Assembly: GCA_036404255.1 (NCBI GenBank)
Contig: DASWOP010000162.1
Coordinates: forward strand, 1 to 28,648
Reading direction: 5' to 3'
Length of the DNA: 28,648 bases
Source: JARLFX01 sp036404255
GTDB taxonomy: Bacteria; Acidobacteriota; Terriglobia; Terriglobales; Acidobacteriaceae
Shown: positions 7,805 through 14,735 of the stretch, one piece after another
Layout: every line of letters starts with the position of its first letter
Position numbering within the stretch: position 1 is the first letter of the stretch
Made by a program: the position numbers and the translations under genes
Notes under the pieces: model-generated
Told to the model about the DNA's origin: nothing
The model's database searches: none
What the model saw: the letters and a program-made list of their open reading frames with translations, nothing else

Positions 7805-8052
7805 CCAATGTTTCGTTTGCGTCCCCTCCCGCCCAGGTCACCTCACGTGGGCAGCGAGGCGAAAATGAGCATCGCGGGGCTCAAACTTCAGCCGGGGAAC
7901 CTTTCTATCAACCGTGGCAAGGGAGAGATTTTTCCTTTATTCTTTTATTTCAATAGTTTACGGAGGAAGCTACAGGAGCGGTCTCTTTTTCCTCAGTCGC
8001 GATTTTTAGCAAATTTGAACCCTATCAGTAGTAAACTAAGTCTATTAATCCT
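7805..8052. other. 248-bp spacer, no gene recognised
   Basis: The first half (about 7830-7925) is GC-rich with short self-complementary patches such as GCCC...GGGC. The second half (7930-8052) is AT-rich with several T-runs. No ribosome site precedes the ATG at 8053. No known riboswitch consensus was recognised. The spacer is long enough for a structured leader or small RNA, but nothing specific can be supported. Confidence 0.35.
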
Positions 8053-8508
8053 ATGTTCACGAAGCAATCCATCACGGACAATCCCTGCACAGATCAAATT
8101 GTTGGGGATATCCTTTCCAGCTGGCGATATGACATCTCGGGCCTCAGCCCTGAGATGGGCAAAGACTACGAGCAGCATCTTGCCGAGTGTTCTCACTGCC
8201 GGACACGCCAGAAACTACATCGCAATATCGATGTCTTCCTGATTACGCTCACCACATTTTCCGTCGTCGCGTTTATTCTTGCGATCGCCGTGATTCGCCA
8301 CGAAGCAACGCTGCGCGCATGGTCGCTGGCCCTGCAGATTCATCAGGTCACCCTCGCGCTTAGCCTTGAAACGGTTGCAGTTGTTGGGCTTCTGCTCTCT
8401 GTGCTGGCGTGGATTCTGGTCGCCATTGCCACCCCGGCCCCCGGTTATCTCAACGGTATTCTCCACGAGCATCAGGAGTACCGCGAGCGGCACAAGCACG
8501 CTGCATAA
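8053..8508 (+). CDS. zf-HC2-type membrane protein (putative anti-sigma-like)
   Basis: The N-terminal region carries a zf-HC2-like pattern: Cys12, then His42, Cys46 and Cys49 in HLAECSHC, as in zinc-binding anti-sigma factors. Two membrane helices follow at about residues 61-81 and 105-127, ending in a charged His/Arg/Glu-rich tail of about 20 residues. The total length is 151 residues. Proteins of this shape often hold a sigma factor at the membrane, but no sigma-factor gene is next to it, so the partner is unknown. No clear ribosome site is visible before ATG 8053, so the transcript may be leaderless or the start different. It is followed by the hairpin at 8554-8579. Confidence 0.75.
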   Translation: MFTKQSITDNPCTDQIVGDILSSWRYDISGLSPEMGKDYEQHLAECSHCRTRQKLHRNIDVFLITLTTFSVVAFILAIAVIRHEATLRAWSLALQIHQVTLALSLETVAVVGLLLSVLAWILVAIATPAPGYLNGILHEHQEYRERHKHAA

Positions 8509-8553
8509 ATTTCACGCTGCTGAATTTATAGTACAAATTTTTTATCGCATCAA

Positions 8554-8579
8554 AAAAGCCTCCGTGAGCGGAGGCTTTT
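8554..8579. terminator. Bidirectional terminator between zf-HC2 gene and pyrD
   Basis: Arms AAAAGCCTCCG and CGGAGGCTTTT pair perfectly around the loop TGAG. The T-tract on the plus strand and an A-run (T-run on the minus strand) on the other side allow use by both convergent genes. Confidence 0.9.
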
Positions 8580-8609
8580 CGTTTGTTCATAAATCTGTAG
8601 TAGCGGCAC

Positions 8610-9557
8610 CTACCAGATGATCTGCCGCGTCAGTTCGCCCACACGCCCCACGTGGTGGCTCACACACCATCGCCGCAGGTCATTTGCAATCTTCTCCGTC
8701 GCCCGCGGATCGGCATAGCTCGCTGTTCCTACCTGTACCGCTGTTGCCCCGGCCAGCAGAAACTCCACCGCATCTTCGGCCGTCAGAATGCCGCCCATTC
8801 CCACAATCGGTATCGTCACGGCCTTCGAAGCCTCATACACCATGCGTACCGCGATCGGCTTGATCGCTGGCCCGCTCAGTCCGCCGGTTCCATTCGCAAT
8901 ACGCGGCTTCCGCGTCTCCACGTCAATCGCGAGCGCCAGGAACGTATTCACCATCGAGATAGCATCCGCGCCCGCGTCCTGTGCCACCCACGCCATGTGA
9001 GCAATATTGGTCACGTTGGGCGAAAGCTTCACCATCACCGGCCGTTTGGACTCCGCCTTCACCGCCTGCACCAGACCGCGCAGCAGATCGCTGTCCGTGC
9101 CAAATACTGCGCCGCCGTGGCTGGTATTCGGGCACGATGCGTTGATCTCATACATCGCCACGCCGTCCACCGCATTCAGCACGCGCACCACGGCCAGGTA
9201 ATCTTCCACCGTGTAGCCGAAGACATTCACAATCACTTTAGCTTTGGTTGTTCGCGAAATGCGTTGCAGCACCGGCAGTCGCTTGGCGATGAACGCCTGC
9301 ACGCCCATATTCTGCAGGCCGATGGAGTTCATCATGCCGGCCGCAGTCTCAATGATGCGTGGCGCTGGATTTCCCGGCATTGGCGTCATGGACAGGCCCT
9401 TGGTTACAAAGCCGCCCAGGCGCGCCATATCCACGATCTCTTCAAACTCGGTGCCGTAGCCAAACGTGCCACTGGCAGCGATCACCGGGTTGGTGAACTC
9501 CACCCCCGCAACGCTCACGCGCATGTCAGGCCCGTGCCCAATCTTTTCCTGAACCAT
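8610..9557 (-). CDS. pyrD: Dihydroorotate dehydrogenase, class 1B catalytic subunit
   Basis: It oxidises dihydroorotate to orotate, the fourth step of UMP synthesis, using FMN. Family motifs in order (315-residue form) are ASGTFGYG, TKGLSMTPMPGNPAPRI, NSIGLQN, NVFG, EINASCPNTSHGG, KLSPN, ANGTGGLSGPAIKP and GMGGI. The catalytic base in NASCPN is Cys142, which places it in class 1; the overall sequence fits class 1B, which works with the iron-sulfur/FAD subunit PyrK and NAD. No pyrK is seen here. The start is placed at 9557 (MVQEKIGHGP) because the preceding in-frame 29 residues up to 9644 look non-conserved; ATG 9524 (MRVSVAG) is also possible. Neither has a strong ribosome site. Confidence 0.93.
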   Translation of the reverse strand: MVQEKIGHGPDMRVSVAGVEFTNPVIAASGTFGYGTEFEEIVDMARLGGFVTKGLSMTPMPGNPAPRIIETAAGMMNSIGLQNMGVQAFIAKRLPVLQRISRTTKAKVIVNVFGYTVEDYLAVVRVLNAVDGVAMYEINASCPNTSHGGAVFGTDSDLLRGLVQAVKAESKRPVMVKLSPNVTNIAHMAWVAQDAGADAISMVNTFLALAIDVETRKPRIANGTGGLSGPAIKPIAVRMVYEASKAVTIPIVGMGGILTAEDAVEFLLAGATAVQVGTASYADPRATEKIANDLRRWCVSHHVGRVGELTRQIIW

Positions 9558-9672
9558 ATCTGTATCGTATCGCGCCGCAATCGCAGCCGTGTGAATTGCG
9601 GTGTTGTGTCGCCATGTGGCGACCGTCTTTGTTTCTGCGCGCAACGCGCGCCCTTCGCCATCCGCGCAGGAC

Positions 9673-10257
9673 CTAATGAATGCGGAAGACGAATCCTGTG
9701 CTGATGCTCAACAGGTGCGAAGCAGGGATCGTGACGTTGTAGTACCCGAAATTCGCGCTGTTGATCGTCGTCAGCGTGCTGTAGCCCACTTCCGCGATGC
9801 GCCAGTCGATATGTTTATGGATCTTGTAATCCACGCCGGCAAATATCTCCGGCTGTGCCTTTGAGGTGTGGCGCGGCGAGTGTGCCGAGCGCGATCTTCC
9901 CCAGCCGATTGCCGGCTCAATATAAAACTTGTACGGCGCTTCAAAGGGTTGCGCTGTAAGCCGTACACCGAGCGAGAAGGTGTTCAGGCTCGCGCCGTTG
10001 CCATGCAGAATGGCGTCGCGCACATCCATACCCAGCCCGAGCTTGGAGGCATGCTGGAAGTCATGGTAGCCGCCCAGGTTCACACCATAGAACATCTGTG
10101 ACGTGGCGCCCTCTCCGAGAAACGCGATTGGCCCCGTATCTGCCACCGAATTGCTCACGCGGACGGCGACCGGGTTCAGGTAAAGGCCTGTCTGGGCCTG
10201 CGCAGTGATGCTGAGCAGAACGAACGCGAGCGGAAGAACGAAGAACCGCAATTTCAT
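9673..10257 (-). CDS. Outer-membrane beta-barrel protein
   Basis: The 194-residue protein has a clear signal peptide (MKLRFF, hydrophobic core, cleavage after AQA at about residue 21). Alternating-residue strands follow (FYGVNLGGYHDF, NTFSLGVRLTA, KFYIEPAIGWG, PEIFAGVDYKI, LLSISTGFVFRIH), as in an eight-strand OmpA/opacity-type barrel. The C-terminus ends FVFRIH rather than the usual final Phe. ATG 10257 follows AAGGATATTC on its strand and begins the signal peptide; an in-frame ATG at 10284 is less likely. Its strand pattern and the closing DYKIHKHIDWRI...GFVFRIH resemble DIRIKPYLNVRV...GVAYRFH of the protein at 18441-18983. The function is not known. pyrD lies 115 bp downstream on the same strand. 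Confidence 0.75.
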   Translation of the reverse strand: MKLRFFVLPLAFVLLSITAQAQTGLYLNPVAVRVSNSVADTGPIAFLGEGATSQMFYGVNLGGYHDFQHASKLGLGMDVRDAILHGNGASLNTFSLGVRLTAQPFEAPYKFYIEPAIGWGRSRSAHSPRHTSKAQPEIFAGVDYKIHKHIDWRIAEVGYSTLTTINSANFGYYNVTIPASHLLSISTGFVFRIH

Positions 10258-10302
10258 GAATATCCTTAGAACGTGAACAGCCAAAGTTGTAATGCCGGTC
10301 CC

Positions 10303-10372
10303 GATGGCAGTGCCATCCTGGACGGGCTTTGCGGCTGGAGCCTGAAATCTCTTCTGCGAGGCGCAAGCGCCT
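10303..10372. promoter_or_regulatory. Two small palindromes upstream of barrel gene
   Basis: GATGGCA-G-TGCCATC (10303-10317) is a perfect 7-bp inverted repeat 46 bp upstream of the barrel start. AGGCGC-AA-GCGCCT (10359-10372) is a second. Either could be an operator or a leader hairpin for the minus-strand barrel gene. No -10/-35 pair is convincing. Confidence 0.35.
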
Positions 10373-10509
10373 TATTCCAGAAGGGCTCTTCGCGGCATCT
10401 GTTATATCTTCGATGCTACCATTCCACGCCCTAACCCTGCTCGCCGCAGTTGCCTTTGCTCCCTCCGAAGGGCAGCATCCTACGCGCAGAACCGATTAGA
10501 ATAAAGATC

Positions 10510-11835
10510 ATGCTCGACTTAGCCTTTGTCCGTACCAACCTCGCGTTGGTTGAAGAAAAACTCCGCAGCCGCGGAGCCGATCCAGCCACCATCCTCGGCG
10601 ACTTCAAGCAACTCGATGAAGCCCGCCGCGCCGCCGTTACCGAGAGCGAATCGCTCCGCGCCGCCCAGAAGAAGATCTCCGAGCAGGTCGGCCAGGCCAA
10701 GCGCACCGGCGCAGATGCCACCGCGCTCATTGAAGAATCCAACGTCCTCAAGGCCAAAATTGAAGCCGCCGCCGCCGCGCTTGCCGCCGCTGAGGCCGCT
10801 CACCGGACCATTCTGGAGAGCATCCCCAACCTGCCGCACGAATCCGTCCCCGTCGGCAAGTCGGAGCATGACAACGCCGAAGTAAAGAAGTGGGGAACTC
10901 CGCCCACCTTCGACTTTGCCCCCAAGCCCCACTGGGAGCTCGGTGAAGCCCTCGGTATCCTCGACTTCAACCGCGCCGCCAAGATCTCCGGCGCCCGCTT
11001 CGTCGTTCACTACGGCCAGGGAGCACGCCTCGAGCGCGCCCTGGCCAACTACATGCTCGACCTGCACACCGGCAAGCATGGCTACACGGAAGTTCTGCCG
11101 CCCAACCTGGTCAACTCCAACTCGCTCTACGGCACTGGCCAGCTCCCCAAATTCGCTGCCGACCTCTTCCGCTGCGAAGACGGCGAGCCCTTCGTCCCCG
11201 GCGTCTACCGCGAGAACGACCACTGGCTCATCCCCACCGCCGAGGTCCCCGTCACCAATCTCTTCCGCGATGAGACCCTCGACGAGTCGCAGCTTCCCAT
11301 CTCCTTCTGCGCCTACACCCCCTGCTACCGGTCAGAGGCGGGCAGCTACGGCAAAGACGTGCGCGGCATGATCCGCCAGCACCAGTTCCAGAAGGTCGAA
11401 CTGGTTAAGTTCACCAAGCCGGAAGACTCCTACGCCGAGCACGAAAAGCTCACCGCCAACGCCGAAGCCGTCCTCGAAACCCTCGGCCTGCCGTACCGCC
11501 GCATGCTCCTCTGCACGGCAGATATGGGCTTCTCTTCGGCCAAGACCTACGATCTGGAAGTCTGGCTACCCGGGCAGAACCTCTACCGCGAGATCTCCTC
11601 CTGCTCGAACTTCGAGAGCTTTCAGGCCCGCCGCGCCAACATCCGCTACCGCCCCGCCGGGGCGAAGAAGAGCGAACTGCTGCACACCCTCAACGGCAGC
11701 GGTCTTGCCGTTGGCCGCACCTACCTCGCCATCCTCGAAAACCATCAGCAGGCCGACGGCACCATCCGCATCCCCGACGCTCTCGTGCCCTACATGAACG
11801 GCGCCACCACGATCACGAAGCAGGTGGCTCGATGA
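10510..11835 (+). CDS. serS: Seryl-tRNA synthetase
   Basis: This cytosolic class II synthetase charges tRNA-Ser (and tRNA-Sec) with serine. In the 441-residue form, the N-terminal antiparallel coiled-coil arm that grips the long variable arm of tRNA spans about residues 28-102 and is Ala/Glu/Lys-rich. The TAE loop is at 243-245. Motif 2, CYRSEAGSYGKD, is near 272-283 and motif 3, GSGLAVGRT, at 396-404. The start at 10510 (MLDLAFVRTN) is the family start; an upstream in-frame ATG at 10450 would add 20 unrelated residues. The ribosome site is weak (AAAG). A small membrane-protein gene follows after 34 bp. Confidence 0.97.
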   Translation: MLDLAFVRTNLALVEEKLRSRGADPATILGDFKQLDEARRAAVTESESLRAAQKKISEQVGQAKRTGADATALIEESNVLKAKIEAAAAALAAAEAAHRTILESIPNLPHESVPVGKSEHDNAEVKKWGTPPTFDFAPKPHWELGEALGILDFNRAAKISGARFVVHYGQGARLERALANYMLDLHTGKHGYTEVLPPNLVNSNSLYGTGQLPKFAADLFRCEDGEPFVPGVYRENDHWLIPTAEVPVTNLFRDETLDESQLPISFCAYTPCYRSEAGSYGKDVRGMIRQHQFQKVELVKFTKPEDSYAEHEKLTANAEAVLETLGLPYRRMLLCTADMGFSSAKTYDLEVWLPGQNLYREISSCSNFESFQARRANIRYRPAGAKKSELLHTLNGSGLAVGRTYLAILENHQQADGTIRIPDALVPYMNGATTITKQVAR

Positions 11836-11869
11836 CTTCTACCCACCCAGAGAGGTATTCTTTCTTACA

Positions 11870-12235
11870 ATGAACATTCTCCGGCGCTACTTCTACTGGA
11901 CCTACGAGCGCGGCGACTTTCACTACGACGTGATGGTCACGTTCATCCTTGCGTTCATCTTCGTCACACCGCATCTGTGGAACTACAAAGACACGCCTGC
12001 GGTCACCATCCCCCTCCAAGCCAGCCAGGTGCTGGTCAAGGCAGAGGGTACGGCCGACCTGACCTTCGAGGTCCGCGCCGCCGATCTTTCTGGTGCGAAT
12101 ACTCCCGCGGAGCAGAATGAAGCTATCCTGCGCGTGATCGAGCCTATCTCCGGCACGGTCGAGATTGAGCGGACAGAGCCCATCCTCGATGCCAACCGCC
12201 ACGTCGTCGCCTACAAGGTCTGGGTCACCCACTAA
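11870..12235 (+). CDS. Small membrane-anchored protein of unknown function
   Basis: I do not recognise a family with certainty. The 121 residues begin MNILRRYFYWTYERGDFHYD, followed by one membrane helix at about 21-36 (VMVTFILAFIFVTPHL). A periplasmic or cytoplasmic domain of about 80 residues follows, predicted mainly beta (VTIPLQASQVLVKAEG, ADLTFEVRA, GTVEIERTEPILDANRHVVAYKVWV). The basic N-terminus before the helix suggests an inside-N, outside-C orientation, so the beta domain would be periplasmic. A GAGAGG lies about 14 nt upstream, rather far. It sits between serS and a LolA-fold gene on the same strand, which hints at an envelope role. Confidence 0.7.
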   Translation: MNILRRYFYWTYERGDFHYDVMVTFILAFIFVTPHLWNYKDTPAVTIPLQASQVLVKAEGTADLTFEVRAADLSGANTPAEQNEAILRVIEPISGTVEIERTEPILDANRHVVAYKVWVTH

Positions 12236-12287
12236 ATCCCGAAATCGCGCCTAATTCCTTCTCCCCGCGCGCAACCTTTCCCCGCAT

Positions 12288-13118
12288 ATGCCATTCAAGT
12301 TAAGTATGAAGGTTATGAAAACCCGTATGAAGATTCGTCATTCTGAGCGCAGCGAAGAATTTCACCCTACCGCAAACCCGTCCCGCGGCGGCGGCCAGCT
12401 CTTCCGTTCCTTCGCCAGTGCTCTCATACTCTTCGTCCTGATCGCTCTGGCGCTCCCCGCCCGCGCCGCCTCGGCAGACCTCGATAAGGTTCTCCGCCAG
12501 ATGGACACTGCCAGCGCCCAGTTCAAATCCGCGCAGGCCGACTTCCGCTGGGATCAGTACACCGTCGTGGTGCAGTCTACTGATACCCAGACCGGCACCA
12601 TCTACTTCAAGCGCACCGGTGCGGGCAGCAAATCCACGCAGATGGCCGCGCAGATCCGTCAGTTGAATGGCAAGAACGATTCCAAGACGGTCGTCTACGA
12701 TGGCCAGCAGCTCCAGCTCTACCAGCCGCGCATCAACCAGATCACCTACTTCTCCCCCGGCTCCAACAAGGACCAGTACGAGAGCTTCCTCACCCTCGGC
12801 TTTGGCGGTAGTGGCAAAGACCTGCAATCCAGTTGGGACATCACCTTCCTCGGCTACGAGACGCTGAAGGACGGCGGGCAGAACGTCCAGACGGCCCATC
12901 TTCAGTTGGTGTCGAAGCAGGCGAGCGTGCGCAACATGTTCAGCAAGATCTCCATTTGGGTTGATCCCACGCGCGGCGTCTCACTCAAGCAGATATTCAC
13001 GGAACCCAGCGGCGACTCGCGCACGGCCTTCTACTCCGGCATCCGCGTAAACGCGCCGATCGATTCCGGCGCATTCACGATCAAAGCCCCGGGAAACGTC
13101 ACCAAAGTCCGCCGCTAG
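12288..13118 (+). CDS. LolA-fold periplasmic protein (outer-membrane lipoprotein carrier-like)
   Basis: After a signal peptide (hydrophobic stretch about residues 43-57, AxA-type site ARA at 58-60) comes a domain like LolA, the periplasmic chaperone that carries lipoproteins to the outer membrane: ADLDKVLRQMDTASAQFKSAQADF, GTIYFKR, VVYDGQQLQLYQPRINQITYF, then DPTRGVSLKQIFTEPSGDSR. It may be true LolA or one of the related LolA-like proteins. The N-terminus is odd: residues 17-25 (RHSERSEEF) are encoded by a dispersed repeat at 12335-12361. In-frame ATGs at 12288, 12306, 12315 and 12327 all keep the repeat in the protein, and no later ATG precedes the signal peptide core. No clean ribosome site decides between them. 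Its 3' end overlaps the convergent glycosyltransferase gene by 20 bp. Confidence 0.75.
   Translation: MPFKLSMKVMKTRMKIRHSERSEEFHPTANPSRGGGQLFRSFASALILFVLIALALPARAASADLDKVLRQMDTASAQFKSAQADFRWDQYTVVVQSTDTQTGTIYFKRTGAGSKSTQMAAQIRQLNGKNDSKTVVYDGQQLQLYQPRINQITYFSPGSNKDQYESFLTLGFGGSGKDLQSSWDITFLGYETLKDGGQNVQTAHLQLVSKQASVRNMFSKISIWVDPTRGVSLKQIFTEPSGDSRTAFYSGIRVNAPIDSGAFTIKAPGNVTKVRR
12335..12361 (+). repeat. Dispersed repeat inside the LolA-like reading frame
   Basis: Bases 12337-12360 are identical to 1675-1698 in the atp operon. The core is GAGCGCAGCGAAGAAT. Translated in frame it gives the peptide RHSERSEE. It falls just before the signal-peptide core of the LolA-like protein. Confidence 0.85.
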
Positions 13119-14553
13119 GCTCTTCCTTGTCACAAACCCGCGAGCAGAACGATCCCGCCAGCACAAACGCCAGCGGCAGGAACTCCAGTGTGTACCGCTC
13201 CTCGGCGTTATCCATCGTCATCAGCAGCAGCGACCGCATCACCACATACGCCAGCATCGCGTAGATTACGATCAACTGCTCGCGCGGAAGCCGCCTGCAT
13301 GCCGCCCATGCCCCCAGCCCGGCTGCGGCAAAATAGAAGAAGTTCAGCACTGCGTAGCCCAGCGCAAACACCGTCTGTGCCGGATGCTTTTTATACTGCC
13401 ACCACTCCAGCGCCACCGGCAGAATCTCGGTTCGCGGCCGCAGCAGCATATTCACCAGCCGCGCCACGGGCAAGACCAGGTAATACCTCATAGGATTCGC
13501 CCGTTTCCGGGCATCCGCCAGCAGTTGGAACCGGTAATCCATCTCCGGCGTCAGCGTCGTGGTCTGGTTGTAATCGCGCAGCAGCTTATCGGTTGCATCG
13601 TACTGCTCGTCATTGTCAAAAGCCCGCGTCGGAATATCCTCAATCTGGATCTCCGCTTCATTCATATTCCAGAACACATCTTCGGTAGACGCGAAATCGA
13701 TACCCCAGCTCCGGTACCAGTGGTTGAACCCGTAGGTCACCATCTCGCCGGGATCGGTGGCATAGCGTGGCGCCAGCGGCTCAATCACGTGGAACTGGTG
13801 CAGATTGCGATACGTCCACGGCACCAGCGGCGCCAGGATCGCCAGGCACAGCACAATGGTGATCCCGGCAGCGTTCGCCTTCGTAGCCGGCGGATCCTCC
13901 TCCCGCTCGCGATGGTGCCATGCCAGCAGCGCTACCGCAGGCACCACAGCAGCCGCCAGCAGCCCGCCATCGGGCCGCAGCAGGATCGCATAGGCCAGCG
14001 CACCCGCCATCATCCAGAAGAAGCGGTCCAGCCCCAGAGCGGCGCCATTCGCCGCTGTACGCCAGCGAGTCAGCGCATAGAATGCCAGCGCAATGCAGAA
14101 CAGCGTAGGCGTCTCCGTCAGCGCGGTCGCCACGTAGTTCGCGGTGAAGGGGCAGAGCGCCGCCAGCCATAGCGTCCACACGCCCGCCTGCCGTCCCCAC
14201 AGCCGTGCCGCGGTTCCAGCCGCCAACGCGCAGGTGCCAAGATCGAGAGCACACTGCACCAGCATCACCGCGCGGTAGTGTTCCATACCAAAGGTCTTGA
14301 AGCACGCCACGAGGAACAGCGGATATCCCGGCAGCCGCAGCAGGGTAGGCGTCACGCCGCTGCTGCGGTTCAGCCCAAAAACGCCATGCTGTAGCAAATT
14401 CTTGGCGATGTCGCCATAGAGGAGGGAATCGCCCTGCGTCTGCCCATAAAAATGCACAAAGACCAGCCGCAGCACAAGCCCGGCTGCCAGCGCAGCGGCG
14501 AGTTGAGCCCATCCCACAATGGGTTTGGCGACGTACCTGGATGTGCCTTGCAT
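13099..14553 (-). CDS. GT39-type polytopic membrane glycosyltransferase
   Basis: The 484-residue integral membrane protein has about ten to twelve hydrophobic segments. Its N-terminal loop follows the GT-C/ArnT/PMT pattern: GQTQGDSLLYGDIAKNLLQHGVFGLN, then LRLPGYPLFLVACF. Acidic residues at about 42 and 48 in the first loop are the expected catalytic region. Such enzymes move a sugar from a polyprenyl-phosphate donor to a lipid or protein on the outer face of the inner membrane. The acceptor is unknown. The start at 14553 (MQGTSRYV) is preferred over 14658, whose extra 35 residues are not membrane-like. It diverges from the large fusion gene 183 bp away, so the two may share a promoter region. 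Confidence 0.8.
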   Translation of the reverse strand: MQGTSRYVAKPIVGWAQLAAALAAGLVLRLVFVHFYGQTQGDSLLYGDIAKNLLQHGVFGLNRSSGVTPTLLRLPGYPLFLVACFKTFGMEHYRAVMLVQCALDLGTCALAAGTAARLWGRQAGVWTLWLAALCPFTANYVATALTETPTLFCIALAFYALTRWRTAANGAALGLDRFFWMMAGALAYAILLRPDGGLLAAAVVPAVALLAWHHREREEDPPATKANAAGITIVLCLAILAPLVPWTYRNLHQFHVIEPLAPRYATDPGEMVTYGFNHWYRSWGIDFASTEDVFWNMNEAEIQIEDIPTRAFDNDEQYDATDKLLRDYNQTTTLTPEMDYRFQLLADARKRANPMRYYLVLPVARLVNMLLRPRTEILPVALEWWQYKKHPAQTVFALGYAVLNFFYFAAAGLGAWAACRRLPREQLIVIYAMLAYVVMRSLLLMTMDNAEERYTLEFLPLAFVLAGSFCSRVCDKEEPSGGLW

Positions 14554-14735
14554 CTTTTCAGAATCATATCCGCAAATGCCGGACTCGTTGTCCAATTCTT
14601 TCCCACGCCACCAACTCCGGTCATACCCCTTGCGGCATCTCGCTTGTCCGCCCAACACCGGCCGCTCTGCGCGTTACCCCGTTGACTCAGCGCATGCTAC
14701 TGCTTACGATGCCATAGAGACCGCAACGTAAACGC

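Noticed and set aside
8015..8037. TTGAAC and TAAACT as a promoter for the zf-HC2 gene
   Set aside because: The spacing is 11 nt, not the 16-18 nt expected for a sigma-70 promoter.
8652..9704. 350-residue plus-strand open frame across pyrD
   Set aside because: The product is His/Arg-rich and lies opposite conserved pyrD motifs, so it is an antisense artefact.
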